Shown here one piece after another: positions 53,166 through 61,339 of a stretch of DNA of 64,000 nucleotides. The position numbers were made by a program, and so were the translations under genes. The notes under the pieces are model-generated. The model saw only the letters and a program-made list of their open reading frames with translations. It had not been told where the DNA came from and ran no database searches. Position 1 is the first letter of the stretch. The number at the start of each line of letters is the position of its first letter. Source of the DNA: JBBQVS01 sp964657325 (lineage in GTDB: Bacteria; Chloroflexota; Ktedonobacteria; Ktedonobacterales; Ktedonobacteraceae); contig CAZZVE010000004.1 of NCBI GenBank assembly GCA_964657325.1, forward strand, positions 25,059 to 89,058. The letters are read 5' to 3'.

Positions 53166-54263
53166 TTACACTACAAGTGCGTCAGGTACACTTTTTTCGG
53201 AAAATGGGACCATATGGACTGGTATATGTATTTTCACAACCGTCCCATGTTCATGACCAGACTCAATTGTCGCCGTCCCGTCAAGCAAAAGCGCGCGTTC
53301 TTGCATGCCAACCAATCCCAAGCCGCGGTCTTTATCGCCCATCTTCTGAATCTCCTCAACGTCAAACCCACGCCCATCATCTGTAATGGTTGCGTTGACT
53401 GCATCTGCTTCTTCACGAAGCAGAATTGTGACTTTATGCGCTTGGGCGTGCTTCGCAACATTAGTGAGCGATTCCTGCACAATGCGATAAAGGGCGGTTT
53501 CCATTTCGGGTGAGAGGCGTTCACGGTCTTTGAAACCTGTTGCGTGAAACTCAACATCAATATTTGTTTTTTGTTGATATTCCTTGACATACCAGCGTAG
53601 TGCTGGCAACAAGCCAAGATCATCGAGCGCGCTTGGGCGAAGGTCGATACTCAAATTGCGAATGGCACGTAACGTCTGATGAGCTAGTTGTCGTGTTTCT
53701 GTAATACGGTCTCGTGCTTCCTGTGTCGTAATAGACTCCTCTAACACTGCGAGACTAATCAAAAGTGACGTAAGGACTTGTGATGTTTCATCGTGCAGTT
53801 CACGTGCGATACGCTTGCGCTCTTGCTCTTGCGCTTTGATAATCTGACTTGCGCGCACTCGATTGGCTTCGTCGATTGCTTCAAGCATCGTGTTAAAGGT
53901 ACGGGCGAGCTGGTCTGCCTCAGGATCAACACCTGTGAGCGATGCACGAAGTGTGCGCTCGCCAGCTTGCACACGTTTCATGACCTTGCCCAGGTCCATT
54001 AATGGACGAAAGGCTATCTGCAACACCACAAAATTGAGAATCACACTAACGAGCCACCCTATAGTGACAAACACAATGAGCGATATAGGTGCATATGTTG
54101 TGCTATTTAACTGCGAGGCAAGCCATGTACCACCGGTTGCGCCAACAAAGATAATAAAGCTATTTGCGAGCAACACTTTGTAAAAAACAGGAATGCCGAG
54201 GAAAGGGCGGAGCAACCTGTTATTCTGGACCACCTCTTCATAGTTCATGCTAGAATCATTCAT
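53166..54263 (-). CDS. Membrane histidine kinase, HPK7 (NarX/DesK-like) type
   Basis: The 365-residue kinase has two transmembrane helices (about residues 25-50 and 60-85) with only a very short segment between them, a HAMP domain (RPLMDLGKVMKRVQAGERTLRA), a HisKA_3 dimerisation domain (RKRIARELHDETSQVLTSLL with the phosphorylated His) and a HATPase domain (ALYRIVQESLTNVAKHAQA, ITDDGRGFD, RGLGLVGMQERA). The lack of an outside sensor domain suggests membrane-state sensing or a partner protein. Adjacent to its NarL-type regulator. Confidence 0.94.
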   Translation of the reverse strand: MNDSSMNYEEVVQNNRLLRPFLGIPVFYKVLLANSFIIFVGATGGTWLASQLNSTTYAPISLIVFVTIGWLVSVILNFVVLQIAFRPLMDLGKVMKRVQAGERTLRASLTGVDPEADQLARTFNTMLEAIDEANRVRASQIIKAQEQERKRIARELHDETSQVLTSLLISLAVLEESITTQEARDRITETRQLAHQTLRAIRNLSIDLRPSALDDLGLLPALRWYVKEYQQKTNIDVEFHATGFKDRERLSPEMETALYRIVQESLTNVAKHAQAHKVTILLREEADAVNATITDDGRGFDVEEIQKMGDKDRGLGLVGMQERALLLDGTATIESGHEHGTVVKIHIPVHMVPFSEKSVPDALVV

Positions 54264-54670
54264 TTACGTTCTCTTTGCGATACTTATGCTCTTTTTTATA
54301 CTATTGTAATTGTATCGGCTTTTGGTTTCTAGTGTCAAACAACTTCTTTATACTCTTTATAACAAAATAATCAGGTAGGGAATGCCCAAAAATCAGGTAT
54401 GCACCTGATGTTGAAGAAGTAGTGCGAAGGTAAGCTACGTATATAGCATCATCAGTACTAGCACGATGTACTACTAGATTGCGTAACTCTTCTCGTTTGC
54501 CACCTTCATACATTATAATGAGAAGAAAGAGTGCAAGTGTTCCAACATTAAGTCAGAGGGGTACCCATCGTGGAAGTTCTATGCTATAATCTGCCACACA
54601 GTGTAAAGAATATTTGCCATTCAATTATCTTTTCTAACACGGTCAAGTTTGAATCCTTTGAGGAGGCACA
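54264..54670. other. Intergenic region upstream of the bc-complex operon
   Basis: The 407 bases separate the divergent kinase and cytochrome b genes. Only the extended -10 at 54582-54590 was recognised. No hairpin, RNA gene or believable ORF was found; a 70-codon minus-strand ORF here has no ribosome site or family resemblance. Confidence 0.5.
54582..54590 (+). promoter_or_regulatory. Extended -10 promoter of the bc-complex operon
   Basis: TGCTATAAT is an extended -10 motif about 80 bases before the cytochrome b start. The identical nine bases occur before glgA at 59698-59706. Confidence 0.55.
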
Positions 54671-55504
54671 GTGAGCTCTACAAGTAATAAAAGCTTACTC
54701 GATGTGGTGACGCAGAAGGTTGTCGAGAGTACCGTCTGGCGTTCGATCTTTCGACACGGCTATCCTGACACTCCACTCAACCAGTCTCTGGTTATGATGG
54801 GAAATGTCTTTCTGCATCTTCACCCTGTCAAAATCAGCCGCCAGGCCATGAAGATCACCTATACGTGGTGTATGGGCGGTATCTCCTTTTTCCTGTTCTT
54901 GTTGTTGACGATTACAGGCGTATTCCTAATGTTTTATTATGTCCCTGATACACGAGACGCTTATCAGAATATCAACCAACTCAATAGTGCAGTCTCGTTT
55001 GGACACCTAGTACGCAATATGCACCGTTGGGCGGCTCACTTAATGGTTGTCTCGGTCACGCTTCACATGATTCGTGTATTTTATCACGGCGCATACAAGC
55101 CACCGAGAGAGTTCAACTGGGTTATTGGCGTACTGCTTTTCTTTGTTACGCTATTCCTAAGTTTCACAGGCTATTTGTTGCCTTGGGACCAGATCGCAAT
55201 CTGGGCTATCACCGTTGGTACAAACTTGGCACCTTACACACCGCTTTTGGGCGATCCTGCGTACAAGGTCCTCGTTGGTGGCGGTGCTGTCGGACAGGCA
55301 ACACTGATCCGCTTCTATGTTGGTCACGTTATTTTGCTTCCATTAGCAGGTGCGTTACTCATGGCGGTTCACTTCTGGCGTATTCGTAAGGATGGCGGCG
55401 AGGCTGGTCCTCCACCTCCCTCACGTCGTGAATTGGAAGCTAGAGCAGAGCGCGCTGAGCGCACCGAACGTGCTGTTCCGGTCGCTGGTACTCCTGCTCG
55501 TTAG
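54671..55504 (+). CDS. Cytochrome b N-terminal subunit (b6-type)
   Basis: The 277-residue protein (GTG start after GAGGAGG) is the four-helix, haem-bearing half of cytochrome b, as in split b6f-type complexes. Helix B carries RNMHRWAAHLMVV and ends TLHMIRVFYHGAY; helix D carries YVGHVILLPLAGALLMAVHFWRIRKDGG, together giving the four His ligands of two b haems. The last 35 residues are a charged, Ala/Arg/Glu-rich tail not part of the core. It is the first gene of the operon that continues with subunit IV, Rieske protein and a cupredoxin fusion. Confidence 0.94.
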   Translation: MSSTSNKSLLDVVTQKVVESTVWRSIFRHGYPDTPLNQSLVMMGNVFLHLHPVKISRQAMKITYTWCMGGISFFLFLLLTITGVFLMFYYVPDTRDAYQNINQLNSAVSFGHLVRNMHRWAAHLMVVSVTLHMIRVFYHGAYKPPREFNWVIGVLLFFVTLFLSFTGYLLPWDQIAIWAITVGTNLAPYTPLLGDPAYKVLVGGGAVGQATLIRFYVGHVILLPLAGALLMAVHFWRIRKDGGEAGPPPPSRRELEARAERAERTERAVPVAGTPAR

Positions 55505-55541
55505 ACTACCTGTCTGTTCTATGCTTTGAGAGGATACAAAT

Positions 55542-56084
55542 ATGTCAATTGAACAGAAAGAGCCGAGAGTTCAGACACAGGCGGCTGCGACGCAGCGGCG
55601 CTATCGTACCTTGGCCGTTGTGAAGCAGGAAGCCATCACGCGTGTTGAGAAGCCACTCGAAGACTCGGTCTTTGTGTGGCCCCACCTGCTAGTGCGAGAG
55701 TTTTTCTCCGCCACAATCGTAACGGTTATGATTACGATATTAGCAATTAAAATTGATGCGCCTTTGCGTGGTCCGGCTAATCCAAATGTGACGCCAAATC
55801 CGGCAAAAGCACCGTGGTATTTCCTGGGACTACAGGAACTTCTGCACTACTTTCCACCAACAACAGGTGGTGTGCTTGGCCCAGGTCTTACCTTGCTAGC
55901 GTTAGCTGTATTGCCCTATGTAGACCGCAATCCTAGCCGTGCATATGCTGATCGCAAGGTCGCTATCGTAACCTTTACCATGTTTCTAGTTTTCTGGGCT
56001 TTCATTACTATCGCAGGTAGTTTCTTTAGGGGTCCAGGCTGGGTCTGGGTATGGCCCTGGCAGGGTTTATACTTCGACCTGTAA
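55542..56084 (+). CDS. Cytochrome b C-terminal subunit (subunit IV-like)
   Basis: This 180-residue protein supplies the C-terminal helices of cytochrome b. After a hydrophilic N-terminus of about 45 residues comes FVWPHLLVREFFSATIV, the quinol-oxidation site segment PAKAPWYFLGLQELL (APWY in place of PEWY), and two further helices ending WVWPWQGLYFDL. Three hydrophobic helices are visible. It starts 37 bases after the b6-type gene. The PEWY variant is known in several bacterial split bc complexes. Confidence 0.93.
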   Translation: MSIEQKEPRVQTQAAATQRRYRTLAVVKQEAITRVEKPLEDSVFVWPHLLVREFFSATIVTVMITILAIKIDAPLRGPANPNVTPNPAKAPWYFLGLQELLHYFPPTTGGVLGPGLTLLALAVLPYVDRNPSRAYADRKVAIVTFTMFLVFWAFITIAGSFFRGPGWVWVWPWQGLYFDL

Positions 56085-56117
56085 TGAAGCAGGGGAACCA
56101 AGAAAAAGAGGACAATT

Positions 56118-56807
56118 ATGAGTCTTGATACACCACCAATTACACCGCAACAATATGAAGTTCTTCATGGTGGTGGTGCGGAAGCTGCGGAAATCGCGCA
56201 AAGTCGTTTGTCGCGCCGCCGCTTCATGCGCAGGTCCATGCTTGCTGTGTGGGGTCTGTCCGCAACCTCCGCTGTTGCTGGTGCGTTATATATGCTTTAT
56301 CCTAACCTTGCTGGACAATTTGGCGCTCCTATCACTGTTGGCAAGAAGACCGATTTCCCTGCGGCAAAGACCCTTGATGAGTTTGCGAAGGGCGGAAAAG
56401 GCGTATTCTACAATCAGGCTGCAAAAACATATGTTATTCATATGGATGCAAGTTTTAAGTTTCGCCCGATTAGTGGTCTTGCAGGTCAATTAGAATCTGA
56501 GTCCGTCGTTAAGGACCAGGATGGTTCGTACTGGATTGCCCTGTACCAAAAGTGCGTTCACCTGGGATGTACCGTTCCGTTCCGCGACGATTGTTCCAGC
56601 TTTAAGTGTCCTTGTCATGGATCACACTACAACGTGACTGGCGAATGGCTTGACGGCCCTGCACCAATCAGCCTGAACCGTTTTGAAATCCAATTCAGTG
56701 GCCAGGATGTCATTGTGAACACAGGTGTACTTAATACGAAAGTGCCGCACCCTGATGCTACAACACAGTTGATTGCCGCACCGACAAAACTTTGTAGCGC
56801 AAGCTAA
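56118..56807 (+). CDS. Rieske iron-sulfur protein of the bc complex
   Basis: The 229-residue protein has a twin-arginine-like basic N-terminus (SRRRFMRRS) followed by a transmembrane anchor (LAVWGLSATSAVAGALYML), then an outside Rieske domain. Both cluster boxes are complete: CVHLGCTVP and CPCHGSHYN, binding a 2Fe-2S cluster by two Cys and two His, with the disulfide Cys pair also present. It passes electrons from quinol to the downstream carrier. RBS AAAGAGGACAATT precedes the ATG. Followed by a 19-bp hairpin. Confidence 0.95.
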   Translation: MSLDTPPITPQQYEVLHGGGAEAAEIAQSRLSRRRFMRRSMLAVWGLSATSAVAGALYMLYPNLAGQFGAPITVGKKTDFPAAKTLDEFAKGGKGVFYNQAAKTYVIHMDASFKFRPISGLAGQLESESVVKDQDGSYWIALYQKCVHLGCTVPFRDDCSSFKCPCHGSHYNVTGEWLDGPAPISLNRFEIQFSGQDVIVNTGVLNTKVPHPDATTQLIAAPTKLCSAS

Positions 56808-56864
56808 TACTCTGCTTTTTATAGGAGCAGGGATGTTCTGTACCTTTCGATAACATATACACAC

Positions 56865-56907
56865 ATACTGTCTCTGAAAACGGTCTCTCCGTTTTGAGAG
56901 GCAGTAT
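56865..56907 (+). repeat. 19-bp near-perfect hairpin between Rieske and cupredoxin genes
   Basis: Arms 56865-56883 and 56889-56907 pair with one mismatch and one G-T pair around a five-base loop. No T-run follows; the next ribosome site begins about 10 bases later. It may set different mRNA levels for the two parts of the operon. Confidence 0.7.
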
Positions 56908-56926
56908 GCTGTTGAGGATGTGACTT

Positions 56927-57964
56927 ATGGTAAATTTTGGATATGTTGCCCTTGGCATCATTGCTGCATTAGTAGCAACGGGTGGCTTGCTGTACATGTT
57001 CTATGCTCGCTCAAATGCAGTCGAGAAGGCGGGGTCGGGTGCTCTTATTATGTTAGCAGTCGTCTCTCTTATGATTCCTGTCTTCTGGATTGTGGAAGGA
57101 AACAACCAAGCGAACGCGAAGGACGAGCAGCACACGCTCGCGGTACAACGAGGCATGGGTCTCTATGCTCAATACTGTATCGATAATTGCTATACTATTG
57201 TAAATAATAAAGTTGTCAACCCAAAATATAATGGCTATACACTTGACCAGATGAATGCGATGACTGACGATGATCTTCACCGTATTATTGATGGCGGTAC
57301 CTTTAATCCTGCTGTACCTCAGCCGACGAATAAGAATGCTATTGTGTATGGTCAAGATTTCAATGGTCCGTTGTCTAGCAACGATGTAGAATATCTCTTT
57401 CAGTTTCTCCGTTCAGCCGACCCGGCCTATTTGCAGAAGAATGGTTTTACGGCTAATGCCTCGGCGAACGCTTTCAACAAGCTGCCCGACTTCTTGCAGA
57501 ATGGTGGCACTGATCAAGCAGGACAGCCGCTTACAGGAAACCCAGCTGCATATGCAACAGCCATTACACTTGGAAAGACAGGTCAGTTTGGCTTACCTAA
57601 AGATATGACGGCTATGAAGGCGGTCACAATCAATATCACAAATACGGCGGCTAATCAGGTGTGTAATCCATCGTGTTATGATCCAATCAACTTCAAGGTG
57701 AAGGTGGGCACGAAGATCACCTGGGTCAATAAGAGTTCAGTTGGTCATACTGTCACAGCATTGTATGGAGATGGGTCGAGTACTGCTAAGATTGCGACAC
57801 AGCTTTTTGACTCGTCACACGGTGGCTCGTCACTTGTCGGAACGAATGAGTCATATACCTATACTGTGACTAAAGCAGACTTCACCTTTAATACAAATCA
57901 TACGGTTGTGTACTTCTGTAAGGTACACCCAACGATGCTTGCCGAAATTACGGTCGTTCAGTAA
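56927..57964 (+). CDS. Cytochrome c-like (haem motif lost) - cupredoxin fusion, bc-complex carrier
   Basis: The 345-residue protein has two N-terminal membrane helices (about 5-25 and 38-57), a middle region that looks like a c-type cytochrome domain (RGMGLYAQYC..., LTDQM-like helix, GPLSSNDVEYLFQFLRS), and a C-terminal cupredoxin (about 225-345). CXXCH, needed for covalent haem, is absent; in its place is CIDNCY (C84, C88), and a second CNPSCY (C246, C250) lies at the cupredoxin start. The type-1 copper ligands are complete: H274, C331, H334, M337 (GHTVT; YFCKVHPTM). It is placed where a bc operon normally has its cytochrome c. I infer copper-based electron transfer from Rieske to the oxidase. 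Confidence 0.82.
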   Translation: MVNFGYVALGIIAALVATGGLLYMFYARSNAVEKAGSGALIMLAVVSLMIPVFWIVEGNNQANAKDEQHTLAVQRGMGLYAQYCIDNCYTIVNNKVVNPKYNGYTLDQMNAMTDDDLHRIIDGGTFNPAVPQPTNKNAIVYGQDFNGPLSSNDVEYLFQFLRSADPAYLQKNGFTANASANAFNKLPDFLQNGGTDQAGQPLTGNPAAYATAITLGKTGQFGLPKDMTAMKAVTINITNTAANQVCNPSCYDPINFKVKVGTKITWVNKSSVGHTVTALYGDGSSTAKIATQLFDSSHGGSSLVGTNESYTYTVTKADFTFNTNHTVVYFCKVHPTMLAEITVVQ

Positions 57965-57972
57965 ATTGAAAT

Positions 57973-58010
57973 TGTCGCAGTTGTAAAAAACTGCGACACT
58001 GTTTCTTTTG
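57973..58010 (+). terminator. Rho-independent terminator-like hairpin after the cupredoxin gene
   Basis: TGTCGCAGTT (57973-57982) pairs with AACTGCGACA (57989-57998) around a six-base loop, followed by the T-rich CTGTTTCTTTTG. It sits nine bases after the stop, so some transcripts probably end here before the polytopic gene. Confidence 0.7.
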
Positions 58011-58063
58011 TGATCGCTGGTCATGGTATGAGTGCATATCATGTTGAAAGGGTTTGCGATCTT

Positions 58064-59593
58064 ATGCAACAAACACAACGTCGAGAAATATCAGAGCAGA
58101 TGTCATGGGCGCGTGCAATGGTCTTTGCCGTTGGCTTCTTTTTCATCGCGGCTCTGCTTGTGGGTCAGGTACCCAGTTATATCTATTTGCAAATGACGGC
58201 TGCTTCGCTTGTGGGCGCGGAGCAGGGTTCGCTCGCAATGGGCCTTACCTGTTTGGCAGGTTTTGCCGTTATTCAGGTGATCGTCTTGCTTTTCGATCCA
58301 AAGCCAGTTGTTCCACCCATCATCTTTACTGGTCTCGGTGCAATACTCTCCCTTGCCGGGTTAGCGATTCTACTGCTTGCTGTTACCACGGGATGTAGTT
58401 CTGCACAGACTGTGTGTAACCAATACTTCCCAACAAGTAATACGCACATTCTCTCTGTCCTTGGGGGAAACTTCCTATGGTTTCAGCCACAAGCATTTGA
58501 TCTTGTAATGATTGGCGCAGTTGTGTTGGGGGTTGGCGGTGCAATGGTATTCTATAGCATCCTGGCACTTGGCGAATTGCGCAATCCAGACCGTCGCGAC
58601 CTTGGCACAACGCCAATGATTCGCTGGATGATTATTATCGCCAGTGTTCTACTGGTTGCATTTGTCATTTTCTACACTTACTATAGTGATACTGGTCTTG
58701 GTGTAACGCTCTTTCCTGGACATCTAGTAAATGGTAAAATTGTCGGTAATCGTCCATTTTTAGGTACAAAGATTGTAGACCTCATTCTTGGTACTGTCCT
58801 CGGCATAACTGTTTTCCTGGTGTTGGGTGCATTCGCGCTTCGTCTTCACTACTTGATGCGTCCAGTACGCAAGCGCACAATGGCTGGCCTATACGGTTTT
58901 GGCGCACTTGGCCTTGCGCAGCTTGGTGCAATCCTCGTACTCTTTGCCTTACTCGCCTATCCGCTCATTGCTTGGATACACTCCTGGAGCTTTATTGGCC
59001 TTGGTGACTTTCTGACAATTTGTGCTCGTCAAACTGTCGTTCCTGGAAGCTGTGCATTCTCACCGCAAGCAGGCTACCTCATTGATGCCATTGTCTCGGT
59101 AAACTTCTTTGTAGTACTCGCAGCAGCGATATGGGCATGGAAGTCGCATCGTAACATTGTTATCATTGGTGGCGTCTCCACAGTTGCTGTTCTCGCCTTG
59201 ACTACTCTTCTCGTTCACATGCATCCAGAGGAGTTACTGATTGCATTGCTTCTCTGCGGTGGTGGACTCGTGCTTGCTGCCGTTTGGACAAGCGTTGCAC
59301 GACGTGAGTTTGCCGTTGTAGGTGAAAACAACCTGGGTTGTACAGGAATGTGGCTGATCGTAGGCACATGTCTCTTCATTTACGTTGGAGCATTTGCCTT
59401 CTTCTCAATTCCTGGTTTCCGTGAGACCGAGCCAAACATTCCCTTTATTCCTGGTTTGAATGTACCTGCCCCTGCCGCTGCTGGACAGGCTCCAACACTG
59501 GGACAAGCTGATGCCGTCTTTTTACTCATACTTATGGGTATTCTTGCAGGTATACAGTTTGTGTTCCTTATCCGCAATCGCTACAGAGTATAA
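58064..59593 (+). CDS. Large polytopic membrane protein linked to the bc operon
   Basis: The about 509-residue protein has roughly 12 hydrophobic helices separated by short loops, with few charged residues in the helices. There is no haem, copper or transporter motif I recognise; conserved-looking pieces are LLFDPKPVVPPIIFTGLG, LGELRNPDRRDLG and LHYLMRPVRKRTMAGLYG. ATG at 58064 is preferred, with GAAAGGG 11 bases upstream; a GTG at 58010 would overlap the terminator. It follows the cupredoxin gene in the same direction, so it may be an accessory part of the respiratory complex. Function unknown. Confidence 0.7.
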   Translation: MQQTQRREISEQMSWARAMVFAVGFFFIAALLVGQVPSYIYLQMTAASLVGAEQGSLAMGLTCLAGFAVIQVIVLLFDPKPVVPPIIFTGLGAILSLAGLAILLLAVTTGCSSAQTVCNQYFPTSNTHILSVLGGNFLWFQPQAFDLVMIGAVVLGVGGAMVFYSILALGELRNPDRRDLGTTPMIRWMIIIASVLLVAFVIFYTYYSDTGLGVTLFPGHLVNGKIVGNRPFLGTKIVDLILGTVLGITVFLVLGAFALRLHYLMRPVRKRTMAGLYGFGALGLAQLGAILVLFALLAYPLIAWIHSWSFIGLGDFLTICARQTVVPGSCAFSPQAGYLIDAIVSVNFFVVLAAAIWAWKSHRNIVIIGGVSTVAVLALTTLLVHMHPEELLIALLLCGGGLVLAAVWTSVARREFAVVGENNLGCTGMWLIVGTCLFIYVGAFAFFSIPGFRETEPNIPFIPGLNVPAPAAAGQAPTLGQADAVFLLILMGILAGIQFVFLIRNRYRV

Positions 59594-59609
59594 AAATGCT
59601 TTTTGCACG

Positions 59610-59680
59610 AACGGGATGTATGACCTTCTCTACCGAGAACACTTCGGTAGAGAAGGTCATACATCCCGTTTTTTATTTTC
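59610..59680 (+). terminator. Strong rho-independent terminator
   Basis: Arms 59610-59636 and 59644-59670 pair perfectly over 27 bp around a seven-base loop and are followed by TTTTTTATTTTC. It is 16 bases after the polytopic membrane gene and is the clearest classical terminator of the window. Confidence 0.92.
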
Positions 59681-59697
59681 ATGATTTTCTCTGTCCG

Positions 59698-59706
59698 TGC
59701 TATAAT
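59698..59706 (+). promoter_or_regulatory. Extended -10 promoter of glgA
   Basis: TGCTATAAT lies 34 bases before the glgA start and right after the terminator. The nine bases are identical to the motif before the bc operon at 54582-54590. Confidence 0.55.
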
Positions 59707-59739
59707 TAAGTACAATCTATAAGAGTAGAAGGAAGATGT

Positions 59740-61209
59740 ATGCAGAGCGAACAGCCTCTCAAGGTTTACATGCTTGCTGCTGAAATCGTGCCATTTGTTA
59801 AAGTCGGTGGACTGGCGGATGTGGTAGGTGCGCTACCTAAAGCTCTTCAAGCCCTCGGTCACGACGTTCGACTGGTGATGCCTCGTTACAGACAGGTTGA
59901 TCTGGAACGGTTTCAACTGACAAAAATTATAGAATCTCTCTCTGTCCCAATGGGAAGCTATCAGGTACAGGTCGCTGTCTATCAGGGCATAATTGGGAAC
60001 AATATTCCTGTGTATATGATTGATGCGCCACGGTACTTTGAACGTGAAAATATTTATGGTTACACTGATGATGGCGAACGCTTCATTTTGTTCTGCCGTG
60101 CAGCCTTAGAGGTGGCACGTGCGCTAGATTGGTCGCCTGATGTTGTGCATTGTAATGATTGGCATACCGGTATCGTACCAAATTGGATGCACACGGTGTA
60201 TAGAGATGATCCATTTTTCGCCCACACTGCAACCGTGTATACTATCCACAATCTTGCCTATCAAGGTATCTTTGGGTATCGCATTCTTGAAGTTGCTGGC
60301 GTAGCCGCGAACGGCTTTGTCTATCCACAAATTGCAGAACTTGCGAATGTCGTTGACATTATGGGGCGTGGCATTCTCTTTGCCGACGCCATCACAACCG
60401 TAAGTGAACGCTATGCACAGGAGATACTGACGCCAACATTTGGCGAGCGTCTCGACCATATGTTGCGAGCACGCCGTGATCGACTCTTCGGCATTCTAAA
60501 TGGCGTTGATTATCAAGACCTCGATCCTGCACACGACTCTCGTATCTATACACCATTTGATATTACTTCGTTAGATGTACGTGCGAAAAATAAAGTGGCA
60601 CTACAAGAGCAAGCTCACCTACCGATACGTCCTGATGTACCACTCATCTCAATGGTTTCGCGCCTCGCTGACCAAAAAGGCTTTGACCTGTTGTCACAAA
60701 TCATCCAGCCACTTCTCGCACAAGGAGTACAGTTCGTTGTATTGGGTATTGGCGACCAGCATTATCACGAGTTGTTGCAAAGCCTTGCTGCTCGTTATCC
60801 TGAGCAAGTTGCAATATTCCTCACTTTCAATACAGAACTTGCGCAGCGTCTCTACGCAGGAAGCGATATGTTTCTCATGCCATCACGTTTTGAGCCGTGT
60901 GGTATCAGTCAGATGATCGCTATGCGCTATGGGAGTGTGCCTATTGTGCGCAGTGTAGGTGGTCTTGCTGATACTGTGCAAGAATACAACCCACACACAG
61001 GTGAAGGAAATGGGTTTGCCTTCATAAATTATGATCCCTGGGAATTGTTCGCTGCTATTGTACGTGCTCTTGAAGTCTACCGCTTCAGCGACATCTGGCG
61101 CACACTACAACAACGTGGTATGCAAGCAGACCATTCATGGCATGTCTCTGCCATTCGCTATGTAGAAGTCTACCGCAACGCATTACAATTTCATGAAAGC
61201 GGAAAATAG
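59740..61209 (+). CDS. glgA: Glycogen synthase (ADP-glucose type)
   Basis: GlgA (GT5 family) elongates alpha-1,4-glucan from ADP-glucose. The 489-residue protein shows AAEIVPFVKVGGLADVVGALPKAL with the KxGGL substrate motif near the N-terminus, VHCNDWHTGIVP, and the C-terminal GT-B half MFLMPSRFEPCGISQMIAMRYGSVPIV with the E-x7-E-like nucleotide-sugar site and GGLADTV. Length is normal. GAAGGA precedes the ATG. It has its own promoter and terminator-flanked unit; other glg genes are not in view. Confidence 0.95.
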   Translation: MQSEQPLKVYMLAAEIVPFVKVGGLADVVGALPKALQALGHDVRLVMPRYRQVDLERFQLTKIIESLSVPMGSYQVQVAVYQGIIGNNIPVYMIDAPRYFERENIYGYTDDGERFILFCRAALEVARALDWSPDVVHCNDWHTGIVPNWMHTVYRDDPFFAHTATVYTIHNLAYQGIFGYRILEVAGVAANGFVYPQIAELANVVDIMGRGILFADAITTVSERYAQEILTPTFGERLDHMLRARRDRLFGILNGVDYQDLDPAHDSRIYTPFDITSLDVRAKNKVALQEQAHLPIRPDVPLISMVSRLADQKGFDLLSQIIQPLLAQGVQFVVLGIGDQHYHELLQSLAARYPEQVAIFLTFNTELAQRLYAGSDMFLMPSRFEPCGISQMIAMRYGSVPIVRSVGGLADTVQEYNPHTGEGNGFAFINYDPWELFAAIVRALEVYRFSDIWRTLQQRGMQADHSWHVSAIRYVEVYRNALQFHESGK

Positions 61210-61218
61210 CATAGGGGC

Positions 61219-61277
61219 GGGTACTGTCGAGGGCATAACTCCATAGTTGGGGAGAGGAGCTACGTTCGACAGTACCC
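61219..61277. repeat. Imperfect inverted repeat after glgA
   Basis: GGGTACTGTCGA (61219-61230) is complementary to 61266-61277; the 35-base loop holds a further short CTCC/GGAG pairing. This copy looks decayed relative to the other long hairpins. It lies 10 bases after the glgA stop. Confidence 0.65.
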
Positions 61278-61339
61278 TGGTGGGGGAATAGAGCGATTAA
61301 CTCTTAAAAGAAAACGGTAGAGCGGAGGCTATTTCGTGT

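Noticed and set aside
54301..54513. 70-codon minus-strand ORF in the gap before the bc operon
   Set aside because: No ribosome site, no hydrophobic or domain pattern, and low-complexity codon use.
57150..57220. A c-type haem attachment site in the cupredoxin fusion
   Set aside because: The bases read TGT ATC GAT AAT TGC TAT, giving C-x3-C-Y and no His, so CXXCH is absent.
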